Assembly: GCF_010685995.1 (NCBI RefSeq)
Contig: NZ_JAAGWK010000009.1
Location: 372,001-436,000 of the forward strand
Source: Goekera deserti
GTDB taxonomy: Bacteria > Actinomycetota > Actinomycetes > Mycobacteriales > Geodermatophilaceae
Reading direction: 5' to 3'
Length of the DNA: 64,000 bases
Within the stretch, counting starts at the first letter, position 1. The number at the start of each line of letters is the position of its first letter. The notes beneath the pieces were generated by a model, which worked only from the letters and a program-made list of their open reading frames with translations, searched no databases and was not told where the DNA came from. Below are positions 11,297 to 19,017 of this stretch, in pieces. A program made the position numbers and the translations under genes.

Positions 11297-12313
11297 GTGG
11301 ATCCCGTGATCGAGACCGCGCTCCGCCGCCATTCCGGCGTCTTTGCGGCTGCAGACGCCCTGGCGGCCGGCATGGACCGCAATGCGATCGCTGCGCTCGT
11401 GCACTCCGGCGACTGGAGACGCGTGCGGTACGGGGTCTACACGACCCGGGCGCTGTGGCAGGAGCACGCGATGGCCGGTTCGCTGCACCTGCTCGAGTGC
11501 GCGGCCGTCATCCGCCGGCTCGGGCGCAGGCAGTCGGTCGTCAGCCACGCCTCGGCTGCCCGACTGCACGGTCTCGTGGTGCCCGAGAGCGCGGGACAGG
11601 GTGTCTGGCTCACCGATCCGGTCCAGTTCCGATCGGGACGTGGCTACCGGATCAGGCGTGCCCCTGTCCCGCAGCACGAGGTGGTCCTGCTGGACCGGCT
11701 GAGTGCCACGGCGGTCCCCCGGACCCTGGCCGACGTCGGCCGTGAGTGGGACGTCGTGGACACGGTCGTGGCCGCGGACGACGCACTCGCCGATGGGCGT
11801 CTGTCGACGGCGGACCTGACTGCGGCGGCCCTGGGGCAGACGCACTGGGTGGGTGCGGGTCGAGCCGCCCGAGCGTTCTCGCTCGCCCGGGTCGGCGCGC
11901 ACTCCCCGCACGAGACCCGCACCAGACTGGCGTTCCACGCAGCCGGCCTGCCTGAGCCCGTGCTCCAGGCTGCCGTCCTGGTGGGCAACCGGCTGCTCGC
12001 CGTCCTGGACATGCTGTGGCCCGACGAGGGCGTCTTCGCGGAGTGCGACGGCAGGATCAAGTACGACGAGCCCTGGCGTGGCCGCTCACCGGCCGAGGTC
12101 GCCTGGGCCGAGAAACGACGCCAGGACGACCTGATGGACCTGGACTTGCGCGGTGTCCGGATCGCACCGGCCGACCTCTTCTCTCCGTTGCCGGGCAAAC
12201 TCGCCCGCCTGCGGACCCTGCTCGCCGCCCCGCGCCCGATCGCGCGGCCGCACTACCGGGTGGAGCAGTGGCGCGGCGGCGTGCGGATGGGTCGGCAACC
12301 GGCCGCCAGCTGA
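11297..12313 (+). CDS. DUF559/AbiEi-like protein with PD-(D/E)XK nuclease-type C-terminus
   Basis: 338 residues. The N-terminal ~60 residues (AADALAAGMDRNAIAALV, then WRRVRYGVY) look like the winged-helix domain found in AbiEi-type antitoxins and DUF559 proteins. The C-terminal third has SPHETRTRLAFHAAGLP followed by VLDMLWP and AECDGRIKYD, the D...ExDGxxKY pattern of Vsr-like/DUF559 PD-(D/E)XK folds. This multi-copy actinobacterial family has no established function; DNA binding or cleavage is inference. It interrupts the aceE-to-fab neighbourhood, is bracketed by inverted repeats, and has somewhat more mixed codon use than its neighbours. No toxin partner gene is next to it. Confidence 0.75.
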   Translation: MDPVIETALRRHSGVFAAADALAAGMDRNAIAALVHSGDWRRVRYGVYTTRALWQEHAMAGSLHLLECAAVIRRLGRRQSVVSHASAARLHGLVVPESAGQGVWLTDPVQFRSGRGYRIRRAPVPQHEVVLLDRLSATAVPRTLADVGREWDVVDTVVAADDALADGRLSTADLTAAALGQTHWVGAGRAARAFSLARVGAHSPHETRTRLAFHAAGLPEPVLQAAVLVGNRLLAVLDMLWPDEGVFAECDGRIKYDEPWRGRSPAEVAWAEKRRQDDLMDLDLRGVRIAPADLFSPLPGKLARLRTLLAAPRPIARPHYRVEQWRGGVRMGRQPAAS

Positions 12314-12379
12314 CCGACGCGTGCGGTTGAGCGCGCGTCGGCCGGGCGGCCGGGCTCACGAACGTCCGGCCAGGATCGG

Positions 12380-12424
12380 CAACGCTGGTGAGCTCGGCGG
12401 GACGGTGATCAGCTGAGCTGATCA
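12380..12424 (-). repeat. Right copy of 45-bp inverted repeat flanking the DUF559 gene
   Basis: Reverse-complement counterpart of 11099-11143 (42/45 identical). It lies between the convergent DUF559 gene and the M20 hydrolase gene, so it could also act as a shared terminator. Confidence 0.85.
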
Positions 12425-12452
12425 CCGCTGAGGGCAGAGGGGGAGGAAGGGG

Positions 12453-13658
12453 TCAGGTGAGGGCGTGGAGGGCCATCTGGGCGTACATGGCGACCCCGGC
12501 GGGCAGGGCGCCCTCGTCGAAGACGACGAGGTTGGAGTGGTTGCCGGGCACGAGCTCGGGGTCCTCGCCGGGCGGGCAGGCGCCGAGGAAGGCCATGGCG
12601 CCGGGCACCCGCTCGAGCACGTAGGAGAAGTCCTCGGCGCCCATGAGGGGGTCGGCCATGTGCTGGCTGGCCTGCTCGCCGAGCAGCGTCGCGGCGGTGC
12701 GGGCCACCTGCTCGGCGACGCCGGCGTCGTTGACGGTCACCGGGTAGCCCTCGACCCGGGTGAACTCGGCGACCAGGTCGTGCGCGGCGGCGACGTGGGT
12801 GGCGACCCGCTCCACGGCGGCGACCACGTCGGCCCGCCGCTCGGCGGACAGGGTGCGCACGGTGCCCTGCATGAAGGCGCTGTCGGGGATGACGTTGTTG
12901 GCCGCGCCGGCCTCGATGTGCCCGACGGTGACCACGGCCGGGTCGAACACGTCGACCCGGCGGGTCACCATGGCCTGCAGGGCGAGCACGATCTCGGCCG
13001 CGACCGGCACCGGGTCGGCGCCGCGGTGCGGGGTGGAGGCGTGCGCGCCGCGCCCGCGGATGGTGATCCGGAAGTGGTCCGCGGCGGCCATCAGCGGCCC
13101 GGGGCGCACGTTGATCGAGCCGCTGGTGAAGCTGGAGCTGATGTGCAGCGCGAACGCACCGCTCACCGGGGCGTTCGGCACGGCCTGGAGCACGCCCTCG
13201 TCCAGCATGTACCGCGCGCCGTGGAAGCCCTCCTCCCCGGGCTGCACCATGAACACGACCTGCCCGGTCAGCTGGTCGCGGCGCTCGCAGAGCAGCCGCG
13301 CGGCACCGAGCAGCATCGCCATGTGCGTGTCGTGCCCGCAGGCGTGCATCTGGCCGGGGATCTCCGAGGCGAAGTCCAGGCCGGTGTCCTCGTGCACGGG
13401 CAGCGCGTCCATGTCCCCGCGCAGCAGGTACGTCGGGCCCGGGCGCGCGCCGCGCAGCACGCCGACCACCGAGCTGGTGTCCCGGCCGGTGGTCACCTCG
13501 ACCGGCAGGTCGGCGAAGGCGTCCAGCACGATCGCCTGCGTTGCGGGGAGCTGCAGCCCGATCTCGGGACGGCGGTGCAGCCGGCGTCGCAGGTCGACGG
13601 TGGCGTCGGCGTCGGCACGGGCGGCGGTCAACAGCTCAGCGGCGTCGGGCATGGGCAC
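12453..13658 (-). CDS. M20D-family amidohydrolase
   Basis: 401 residues of the M20D (hippurate hydrolase/IAA-amino-acid hydrolase) family. Metal-binding segments are visible: RGDMDALPV (~80), MHACGHDTHMAML (~108), QPGEEGFHGARYM (~142) and MGAEDFSYVL near the C-terminus. The family hydrolyses N-acyl amino acids or related amides in the cytoplasm with two metal ions. Start is GTG at 13656-13658 or, equally likely, ATG two codons in; neither has a strong ribosome site. It is transcribed alone, convergent with the DUF559 gene. Confidence 0.88.
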   Translation of the reverse strand: MPMPDAAELLTAARADADATVDLRRRLHRRPEIGLQLPATQAIVLDAFADLPVEVTTGRDTSSVVGVLRGARPGPTYLLRGDMDALPVHEDTGLDFASEIPGQMHACGHDTHMAMLLGAARLLCERRDQLTGQVVFMVQPGEEGFHGARYMLDEGVLQAVPNAPVSGAFALHISSSFTSGSINVRPGPLMAAADHFRITIRGRGAHASTPHRGADPVPVAAEIVLALQAMVTRRVDVFDPAVVTVGHIEAGAANNVIPDSAFMQGTVRTLSAERRADVVAAVERVATHVAAAHDLVAEFTRVEGYPVTVNDAGVAEQVARTAATLLGEQASQHMADPLMGAEDFSYVLERVPGAMAFLGACPPGEDPELVPGNHSNLVVFDEGALPAGVAMYAQMALHALT

Positions 13659-13708
13659 AGTCTGTAGCAGTGCTCAACACCCGGCGCCCGATGCCCACCC
13701 CGGGACGG

Positions 13709-14194
13709 TCAGCACGCCCACGAGGGGCGTGCCGGGTCGAGCTGCCAGACCAGCGCGCGGCCCGGGCCGGCCGGCACCAGCACCCCGCCCGGCGCGTCCG
13801 CCGCCGGGCCCAGCCAGAGCCGGGCGTCGTCCCGGTCGAGGTCGACCCAGCCGGACGGCGCGGCGCGCACCTCGTGCGCCGGCGGACGTCCGGCGGCCGC
13901 CGCTCGCAGGTACGTCTGCACCACCAGCGCACCGTCCGGGCCGGCCACCTCGTCGTGCTCCAGGCCGGTCCCGGCGCGCAGCACGCCGACGTCGCCGGCA
14001 CGCAGCTCCGCGCCCCCGGACCAGGCGTGGGTCAGCCCGCCGGCCAGCACCACCGCCACCACGTCGACGTCGCGGTGGGCGTGCCGGCCGTAGCCGGCAC
14101 CGGGCGCCAGACTGTCCTCGGTGACCCGCAGCAGCGGGCCGAGCGAGCCGTCGGCGACCTCGTGCAGCACCCGGGACACCAGCCCCGCGGTCAC
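13709..14194 (-). CDS. Pirin-like cupin protein
   Basis: 161 residues. The cupin metal segment GRHAHRDVDVVAVVLAG followed by LTHAWSGG corresponds to the pirin/YhaK pattern (H-x-H, then H). It is shorter than full pirins (about 230-290 residues), so the second cupin is reduced. Some pirins have quercetin dioxygenase activity; the substrate here is unknown. GTG start (14192-14194) overlaps the TGA of the PAP2 gene by 4 nt (GTGA), so the pair is translationally coupled. Confidence 0.78.
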   Translation of the reverse strand: MTAGLVSRVLHEVADGSLGPLLRVTEDSLAPGAGYGRHAHRDVDVVAVVLAGGLTHAWSGGAELRAGDVGVLRAGTGLEHDEVAGPDGALVVQTYLRAAAAGRPPAHEVRAAPSGWVDLDRDDARLWLGPAADAPGGVLVPAGPGRALVWQLDPARPSWAC

Positions 14195-14931
14195 CGGGCC
14201 CGCCCACCCGGCAGCGGCGCAGGTCCACCCGCCCGCGGGGCGGGCCCACCCGGCAGCGGCGTCCGCCCGCCCGGCAGGGTGCCCGCGACGGCGGCGGTGA
14301 GCAGCGCCCACGCCGTCCCGAGCGCGAGGCCCGCCACCACGTCGGACAGGTAGTGCACCCCCAGCCACATCCGGGTGGCGGCGACCAGCACCGCCAGCGC
14401 GACGCCGGCGGCGAGCGCCGGCCGGCGGGCGGCCGGGGACAGCCGCGGCCACGCCAGCACCAGGACGACGACGACCAGCGTGGCGATCCCGGAGGAGTGC
14501 CCGCTGGGGAAGCTGAACGAGTCGTAACGGTCCCCGCCCCGCAGGAAGTCCGGGCGGACCCGGCCGACCGCCTCCTTGCCCACGGCGGTGAGCGGCCCGA
14601 CCAGCGTGCCGGCCACGGCCACCCACAGCGCCGCCACCCGCGCCGCGCGCAGCAGCAGCCAGACCACGACCGGCAGCAGCACCAGCGCCCGGATCGCGGT
14701 CAGGCCGGGTGCCGTCAGCACCTCCAGCACCACGGAGTGCAGGTGCGAGCGGTCGTCCCCGGCGTAGGCGGCGAGGCTCAGCGACCGGTCCAGGCGGGCC
14801 AGCGGCGCCCACCCGGTGGCCACGGCGAGGGTCAGCAGGGCCAGCACGAGCAGTGCGACGCCGGTCGCCGCCACCGCCGGGGCGGGGGCGGCGCGGCCGC
14901 GCGTCGTCGTCGACGACGGGGAGGAGGTCAC
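14191..14931 (-). CDS. PAP2-family membrane phosphatase
   Basis: 246 residues with six predicted hydrophobic segments. The acid-phosphatase tripartite signature is present: KEAVGRVRP (~118), FPSGHS (~141) and RMWLGVHYLSDVVAG (~186). The family removes phosphate from lipid phosphates such as undecaprenyl or phosphatidic acid phosphates at the membrane. The C-terminus is a low-complexity PGG/PAP tail generated by short GC-rich repeats (14200-14280). It is divergent from fasR and upstream of, and coupled to, the pirin gene. Confidence 0.9.
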   Translation of the reverse strand: MTSSPSSTTTRGRAAPAPAVAATGVALLVLALLTLAVATGWAPLARLDRSLSLAAYAGDDRSHLHSVVLEVLTAPGLTAIRALVLLPVVVWLLLRAARVAALWVAVAGTLVGPLTAVGKEAVGRVRPDFLRGGDRYDSFSFPSGHSSGIATLVVVVLVLAWPRLSPAARRPALAAGVALAVLVAATRMWLGVHYLSDVVAGLALGTAWALLTAAVAGTLPGGRTPLPGGPAPRAGGPAPLPGGRAR

Positions 14932-14975
14932 CGCTCCACTCTCCCTGCCGCCCGCTGTCGTGACACGCTGGCCGG

Positions 14976-16145
14976 GTGATCACCCAGCCGCCGACCGAGG
15001 CGACGCTGCGCCGGCTGGAGCGCGCGTCGGGTTCGCTGGCGACCCGCGCGGTGAGCCGGATGGACGAGGAGCTCAGCTGGTTCCGGGCCATGCCGGCCGA
15101 CCAGCGCTCCTGGGTGACGCTGGTGGTGCAGGCCGGCGTCGCCTCGCTGGTGGAGTGGTGCCGCGAGCCGGGCCGGCCGCCCCGGCTGACCGGTGAGGTG
15201 TTCGGCGCCGCCCCCCGGGACCTGGTGCGCGTCGTGCGGCTCAAGCAGACCGTCGACCTGATCACCGTCGCCGTCGACGTCGTCGAGTCCCACGTGGAGA
15301 GCCTGGCCGAGCCCGGCGACGCCGAGGCGCTGCGGCTGGCGGTGCTGCACTTCAGCCGGGAGGTCGCCTTCGCCAGCGCCCGGGTCTACGCGACGTTCGC
15401 CGAGGAGCGGGGCGCGTGGGACGCCCGGCTGGAGGCCCTGGTGCTGGACGCGCTGGTGCGCGGCGAGCGGGACGACGAGCTGCCCGGTCGCGCCGCGGCC
15501 CTGGGCTGGGGCGGGGTGAGCCCGGTGGTGGTGGTCGTCGGCGCCACCCCGGAGGGCCCCGGCGACCTGCACCAGTCGGTGACCCGGGCGGCCCGGGCCC
15601 TGCGCTGCGAGGTGCTGCTCGGGGTGCACGCCGAGCAGCTGGTGGTGGTGCTGGGCGGCGTGCAGGACCTCGAGGTGGCCACCGCGCGGATCGCGGTCGA
15701 GTTCGGCCCCGGGCCGGTGGTCACCGGGCCCGCCGTGGAGGACCTCTCCCGCGCCGGGGACTCCGCGACCGCGGCGCTGGCGGGTCTGCGGGCCGCACCC
15801 GCCTGGCCCGGGGTGCCGCGGCCGGTCGGCACCGACGAGCTGCTGCCCGAACGCGCCCTGGACGGCGACCCGCTCGCCCGGACCACGCTGTCCGAGCGGG
15901 TGGCCCTGCCGCTGCAGGCCGCCGGCGGCGAGGTGCTGGAGACGGTGCAGACGGTGCTGGCCAACGGGGGCAACCTGGAGGCCAGCGCCCGGGCGCTGTT
16001 CGTGCACCCCAACACGGTGCGGTACCGGCTCAAACGGGCCGCCGAGCTCACCGGCTGCTCGCTGACCGACCCGCGCGGCAGCTGGACCCTGCAGGTGGCG
16101 CTCGCCCTCACCCACCTGGGCGGTGAGCGCTCGCTCTGGCACTGA
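14976..16145 (+). CDS. fasR: PucR-type transcriptional regulator (FasR homologue)
   Basis: 389 residues with a C-terminal PucR helix-turn-helix: GGNLEASARALFVHPNTVRY (~329-348), then RLKRAAELTG. The N-terminal ~160 residues are helical and the centre is a degenerate GGDEF-like fold typical of this family. It occupies the place of S. coelicolor FasR (SCO2386) and M. tuberculosis Rv2242, immediately upstream of fabD; FasR activates the fabDHPF operon in Streptomyces. Start is GTG at 14976, 44 nt from the divergent PAP2 gene. Activation of the downstream fab genes is inferred from synteny. Confidence 0.85.
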   Translation: MITQPPTEATLRRLERASGSLATRAVSRMDEELSWFRAMPADQRSWVTLVVQAGVASLVEWCREPGRPPRLTGEVFGAAPRDLVRVVRLKQTVDLITVAVDVVESHVESLAEPGDAEALRLAVLHFSREVAFASARVYATFAEERGAWDARLEALVLDALVRGERDDELPGRAAALGWGGVSPVVVVVGATPEGPGDLHQSVTRAARALRCEVLLGVHAEQLVVVLGGVQDLEVATARIAVEFGPGPVVTGPAVEDLSRAGDSATAALAGLRAAPAWPGVPRPVGTDELLPERALDGDPLARTTLSERVALPLQAAGGEVLETVQTVLANGGNLEASARALFVHPNTVRYRLKRAAELTGCSLTDPRGSWTLQVALALTHLGGERSLWH

Positions 16146-16221
16146 GTGGCACCGGGATCTGTGCCCGGGCTGTGGCGACCACCACCAACACGCCGCATGG
16201 AGGCGAGTTGCCGGCGTCTCG

Positions 16222-16240
16222 TTTGGAGGGATCCTCCAAA
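16222..16240 (+). promoter_or_regulatory. Inverted repeat upstream of fabD (candidate operator)
   Basis: TTTGGAGG-GAT-CCTCCAAA: perfect 8-bp arms around GAT, 68 nt before the fabD start in the 162-bp fasR-fabD gap. It is less GC-rich than its surroundings and is the only clear dyad in the gap. A FasR or promoter operator is the natural reading but is inference. Confidence 0.5.
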
Positions 16241-16307
16241 GGACCGCCCCGGTCTTTCGTCCCAGACGCCACCCCGGGGGCGACCGGGTACTGGCACGGT
16301 TGGACCC

Positions 16308-17519
16308 GTGCTGGCCATCCTCGCTCCCGGACAGGGCGCCCAGAAGCCCGGGATGCTGACCGAGTGGCTCGAGCTCCCCGGAGCCGAGTCGTTCTTCCGC
16401 TGGGCGGGTGCCTTCGCCGGCGCCGACCTGGTCGAGCTGGGCACCACCGGGGACGCCGAGGCGATCACCGACACCGCGGTCACCCAGCCGCTGGTGGTCG
16501 CGATGTCGCTGTTCGTGGCCCGCGAGCTGGGCGGGCTGCCCGGCCGCACGCCGCACACCCCGCAGACCGGCCGCGACGTCGTCATCGCCGGGCACAGCGT
16601 GGGCGAGCTGACCGCCGCCGCGCTGGCCGGGGTGCTGTCGGTGGAGGCCGCGATCGCGCTGGCCTCGGTACGCGGGCGGGCGATGGCCGAGGCCTGCGCG
16701 CAGACCCCCACCGGCATGTCCGCGGTGCTGGGCGGCGACCCGGACGAGGTGCTGGCCGCGATCGAGTCGCGCGGGCTGGTGCCGGCCAACCGCAACGGCG
16801 GCGGCCAGGTGGTCGCGGCGGGCTCCACCGAGGCCCTGGCCGCACTCAGGGCCGACCCGCCGGCCAAGGCGCGGGTCATGCCGCTGCCCGTGGCCGGGGC
16901 GTTCCACACCCCCTACATGGCCTCGGCCCGCGAGCACCTGGAGGGCCTCGCCGGCGGCCTGCGCCCGGAGGACCCGAGCCGCCTGCTGCTGTCCAACGCC
17001 GACGGCGCCGCGGTCGACTCGGGCGCCACCGCGCTGGCCCGGCTGGTCAGCCAGGTCACCAGCCCCGTCCGCTTCGACGCCTGCCTGGACACCATGCGCG
17101 GGCTCGGCGTGAGCGCCGTCATCGAGCTGCCCCCGGCAGGCGCGCTGGTGGGTCTGGCCAAGCGGCACTGGAAGGGCACCGCCGGCGGCGACGTCGAGCA
17201 CCTGGCACTGACCGGCCCCGCCGACCTGGACCGGGCCCGCGAGCTGATCGCCGCCGAGCGCGGCCGCGCGGAGGCCGAGCACCTGCCCGACTGGCGGGTG
17301 GTGGTCTCCCCGGTGCGCGGCACCGTCCGGCCGGCCGACGTCGCCGAGGGCACCCGGCTGCCGGCCGGCACCCCGCTGGGCTGCGTGAGCAGCCGCCGGG
17401 AGGAGGTCAACGTCTCTGCCGGCTACGACGGCGTGCTCGCCGAGTGGCTCGTGCAGGACGGCGACCTGGTCGACGCCGGGGACCCGCTGGCCCGTCTCTA
17501 CCCGGAGGAGTCCGCATGA
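16308..17519 (+). CDS. fabD: Malonyl-CoA:ACP transacylase with C-terminal biotinyl-like extension
   Basis: 403 residues, about 90 longer than ordinary FabD. Residues 1-~310 are the acyltransferase: APGQGAQKPGM at the N-terminus, catalytic Ser97 in AGHSVGEL and His200 in GAFHTPYM. It loads malonyl from CoA onto ACP. Residues ~331-403 form an extra barrel-sandwich (biotinyl/lipoyl-like) domain: VVSPVRGTV..., EEVNVSAGYDGVL, VQDGDLVDAGDPLARLYP. Where biotin domains carry the MKM lysine it has Arg-Arg (363-364), so it cannot be biotinylated there. GTG at 16308 was chosen because VLAILAPGQG is the canonical start; upstream frame is untranslated. Its TGA overlaps the ATG of a 14-codon ORF. Confidence 0.93.
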   Translation: MLAILAPGQGAQKPGMLTEWLELPGAESFFRWAGAFAGADLVELGTTGDAEAITDTAVTQPLVVAMSLFVARELGGLPGRTPHTPQTGRDVVIAGHSVGELTAAALAGVLSVEAAIALASVRGRAMAEACAQTPTGMSAVLGGDPDEVLAAIESRGLVPANRNGGGQVVAAGSTEALAALRADPPAKARVMPLPVAGAFHTPYMASAREHLEGLAGGLRPEDPSRLLLSNADGAAVDSGATALARLVSQVTSPVRFDACLDTMRGLGVSAVIELPPAGALVGLAKRHWKGTAGGDVEHLALTGPADLDRARELIAAERGRAEAEHLPDWRVVVSPVRGTVRPADVAEGTRLPAGTPLGCVSSRREEVNVSAGYDGVLAEWLVQDGDLVDAGDPLARLYPEESA

Positions 17520-17560
17520 GCGCCCACGACCACGCCCACCACCCGGGAGCACCGCGATGA
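17516..17560 (+). CDS. Micro-ORF of 14 codons between fabD and fabH
   Basis: Encodes MSAHDHAHHPGAPR. GGAGGAG (17504-17510) lies 5 nt before its ATG, the best ribosome site of the operon. Its start overlaps the fabD stop (ATGA) and its stop overlaps the fabH start (ATGA). It is not in frame with either gene. Whether the peptide matters or only the act of translation (coupling fabD to fabH) is unknown. It is His-rich (4 of 14). Confidence 0.4.
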   Translation: MSAHDHAHHPGAPR

Positions 17561-18525
17561 CCGGCCTGCAGACGACCACCGGCTCCCCGGCCGCCCGGAT
17601 CAGCGGCTTCGGCAGCTACCGGCCCCGCCGCCGGGTGACCAACGACGACCTCGCCGCCACCATGGACACCAGCGACGACTGGATCCAGTCCCGGGTCGGC
17701 ATCGCCGAGCGCCGGTGGGCGGGCCCCGACGAGTCCCTGGTCGACATGTCGGTCGCCGCCGGCGGCAAGGCACTGGCGGCCAGCGGCCTCGACGCCGCCG
17801 ACATCGACCTCGTCGTGCTCGCCACCACCACCCCGCCGACGGCCATCCCGGGGCTGGCCGCACGCATCGCCCACGAGCTCGGCGTCCCCCGCCCGGGTGC
17901 CTTCGACCTCAACGCCGGCTGCGCCGGGTGGTGCTACGCGCTGAGCTCGGCCGCCGACGCGATCCGCACCGGCTCGGCACGCAACGCCCTGGTGATCGGC
18001 GGGGAGAAGCTGACCGACCACATCGACCTCACCGACCGCGGGACGGCCGTGATCTTCGCCGACGGCGCGGGCGCCGCCGTCGTCACCGGTGCCGAGACCC
18101 CCGGCATCGGGCCGGTCGTGTGGGGCAGCGACGGTGACCTGCACGCCGCCATCGCGATCCCGGAGGGCGAGCGGGTGATGAGCATGGCCGGCCAGTCCGT
18201 GTACCGCTGGGCCACGACCAAGCTCACCGCCACGCTGGCCGAGGCGATGGACCGCGCCGGCGTGACACCCCAGGACATCGACGTGTTCGCCCCCCACCAG
18301 GCCAACCTGCGCATCATCGAGCTGATGGCCAAGCGGCTCGGCCTGCCGGAGAGCACCGTCATCGCGCGCGACATCGTCCGGTCCGGCAACACGTCCTCGG
18401 CATCGGTCCCGCTGGCGCTCGACGCCCTGCTGGAGAGCGGTGAGGCCCGCAGCGGCGACACCGCCCTGCTGCTGGGCTACGGCGCCGGGCTGACCTTCGC
18501 CGGCCAGGTCGTCGTCCTGCCCTGA
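17557..18525 (+). CDS. fabH: Beta-ketoacyl-ACP synthase III
   Basis: 322 residues with the KAS III triad: Cys122 in NAGCAGWCYAL, His247 in PHQANLRI and Asn278 in SGNTSSASVP. It condenses an acyl-CoA primer with malonyl-ACP to begin fatty acid synthesis. The terminal GYGAGLTFAGQVV segment is also typical. ATG at 17557 has GGGAG 7 nt upstream and overlaps the micro-ORF stop. It lies in the fabD-fabH-acpP-fabF order of Streptomyces; mycobacteria lack fabH at this site. Confidence 0.96.
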   Translation: MTGLQTTTGSPAARISGFGSYRPRRRVTNDDLAATMDTSDDWIQSRVGIAERRWAGPDESLVDMSVAAGGKALAASGLDAADIDLVVLATTTPPTAIPGLAARIAHELGVPRPGAFDLNAGCAGWCYALSSAADAIRTGSARNALVIGGEKLTDHIDLTDRGTAVIFADGAGAAVVTGAETPGIGPVVWGSDGDLHAAIAIPEGERVMSMAGQSVYRWATTKLTATLAEAMDRAGVTPQDIDVFAPHQANLRIIELMAKRLGLPESTVIARDIVRSGNTSSASVPLALDALLESGEARSGDTALLLGYGAGLTFAGQVVVLP

Positions 18526-18605
18526 CCGGCCCTCCAGTCTTCCGGGACACCGCGTCCCGGAGCCCGCGGCACCCGCCGCACGTACCCACAGAGAGAGGAC
18601 CCTGC

Positions 18606-18848
18606 GTGAGCACTCGCGACGAGATCCAGGCCGGCCTTGCAGAGATCCTGGAAGAGGTCGCCGGGGTCACCCCTGCCGACGCCACCCCGGAGAAGTCCTT
18701 CACCGACGACCTCGACGTCGATTCGCTGTCCATGGTGGAGATCGCCACCGCCGTCGAGGACAAGTTCGGCGTCGCCATCCCCGACGACGAACTCGGCGGC
18801 ATCAAGACCGTCGGCGACGCGATCAGCTTCATCGAGAAGAACCAGTAG
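18606..18848 (+). CDS. acpP: Acyl carrier protein
   Basis: 80 residues, acidic, with the phosphopantetheine site DLDVDSLSMVEI, Ser40 being the attachment residue. It carries the growing acyl chain between the Fab enzymes. Start GTG at 18606 follows GAGAGAGGA. It sits 80 nt after fabH and is followed by a repeat-rich 169-bp gap before fabF, which may let ACP be expressed at a different level from its neighbours. Confidence 0.96.
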   Translation: MSTRDEIQAGLAEILEEVAGVTPADATPEKSFTDDLDVDSLSMVEIATAVEDKFGVAIPDDELGGIKTVGDAISFIEKNQ

Positions 18849-18870
18849 AAGGACACCGTCGCCCCCCGGG

Positions 18871-18976
18871 CCACGCTCCGCGCGGCCCGGGACCCTGCGA
18901 CGGGGCCGTTCCAGCCCCTCACCGCCCCCCAGACCACGCTCCGCGCGGCCCGGGACCCTGCGACGGGGCCGTTCCA
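18871..18976 (+). repeat. Two identical 43-bp direct repeats between acpP and fabF
   Basis: The 43-bp unit (18871-18913 and 18934-18976, period 63) begins CCACGCTCCGCGCGGCCC and ends GGGGCCGTTCCA; both copies are identical. The first copy can form a stem (CCGGGCC/GGCCCGG, 18865-18890 region). A diverged relative lies at 20281-20335. Confidence 0.85.
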
Positions 18977-19017
18977 TCGCCTCACGCCGTCCGGCCAGCA
19001 CCTCCAGGAGGAAGAAC

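Noticed and set aside
11297-12313. AbiE-type toxin-antitoxin pair
   Set aside because: Only the AbiEi-like N-terminal domain is present and no AbiEii nucleotidyltransferase is adjacent; the C-terminus is nuclease-like.
16146-16307. Upstream extension of fabD in the same frame
   Set aside because: Contains the dyad and no FabD-like sequence; the canonical N-terminus begins at GTG 16308.
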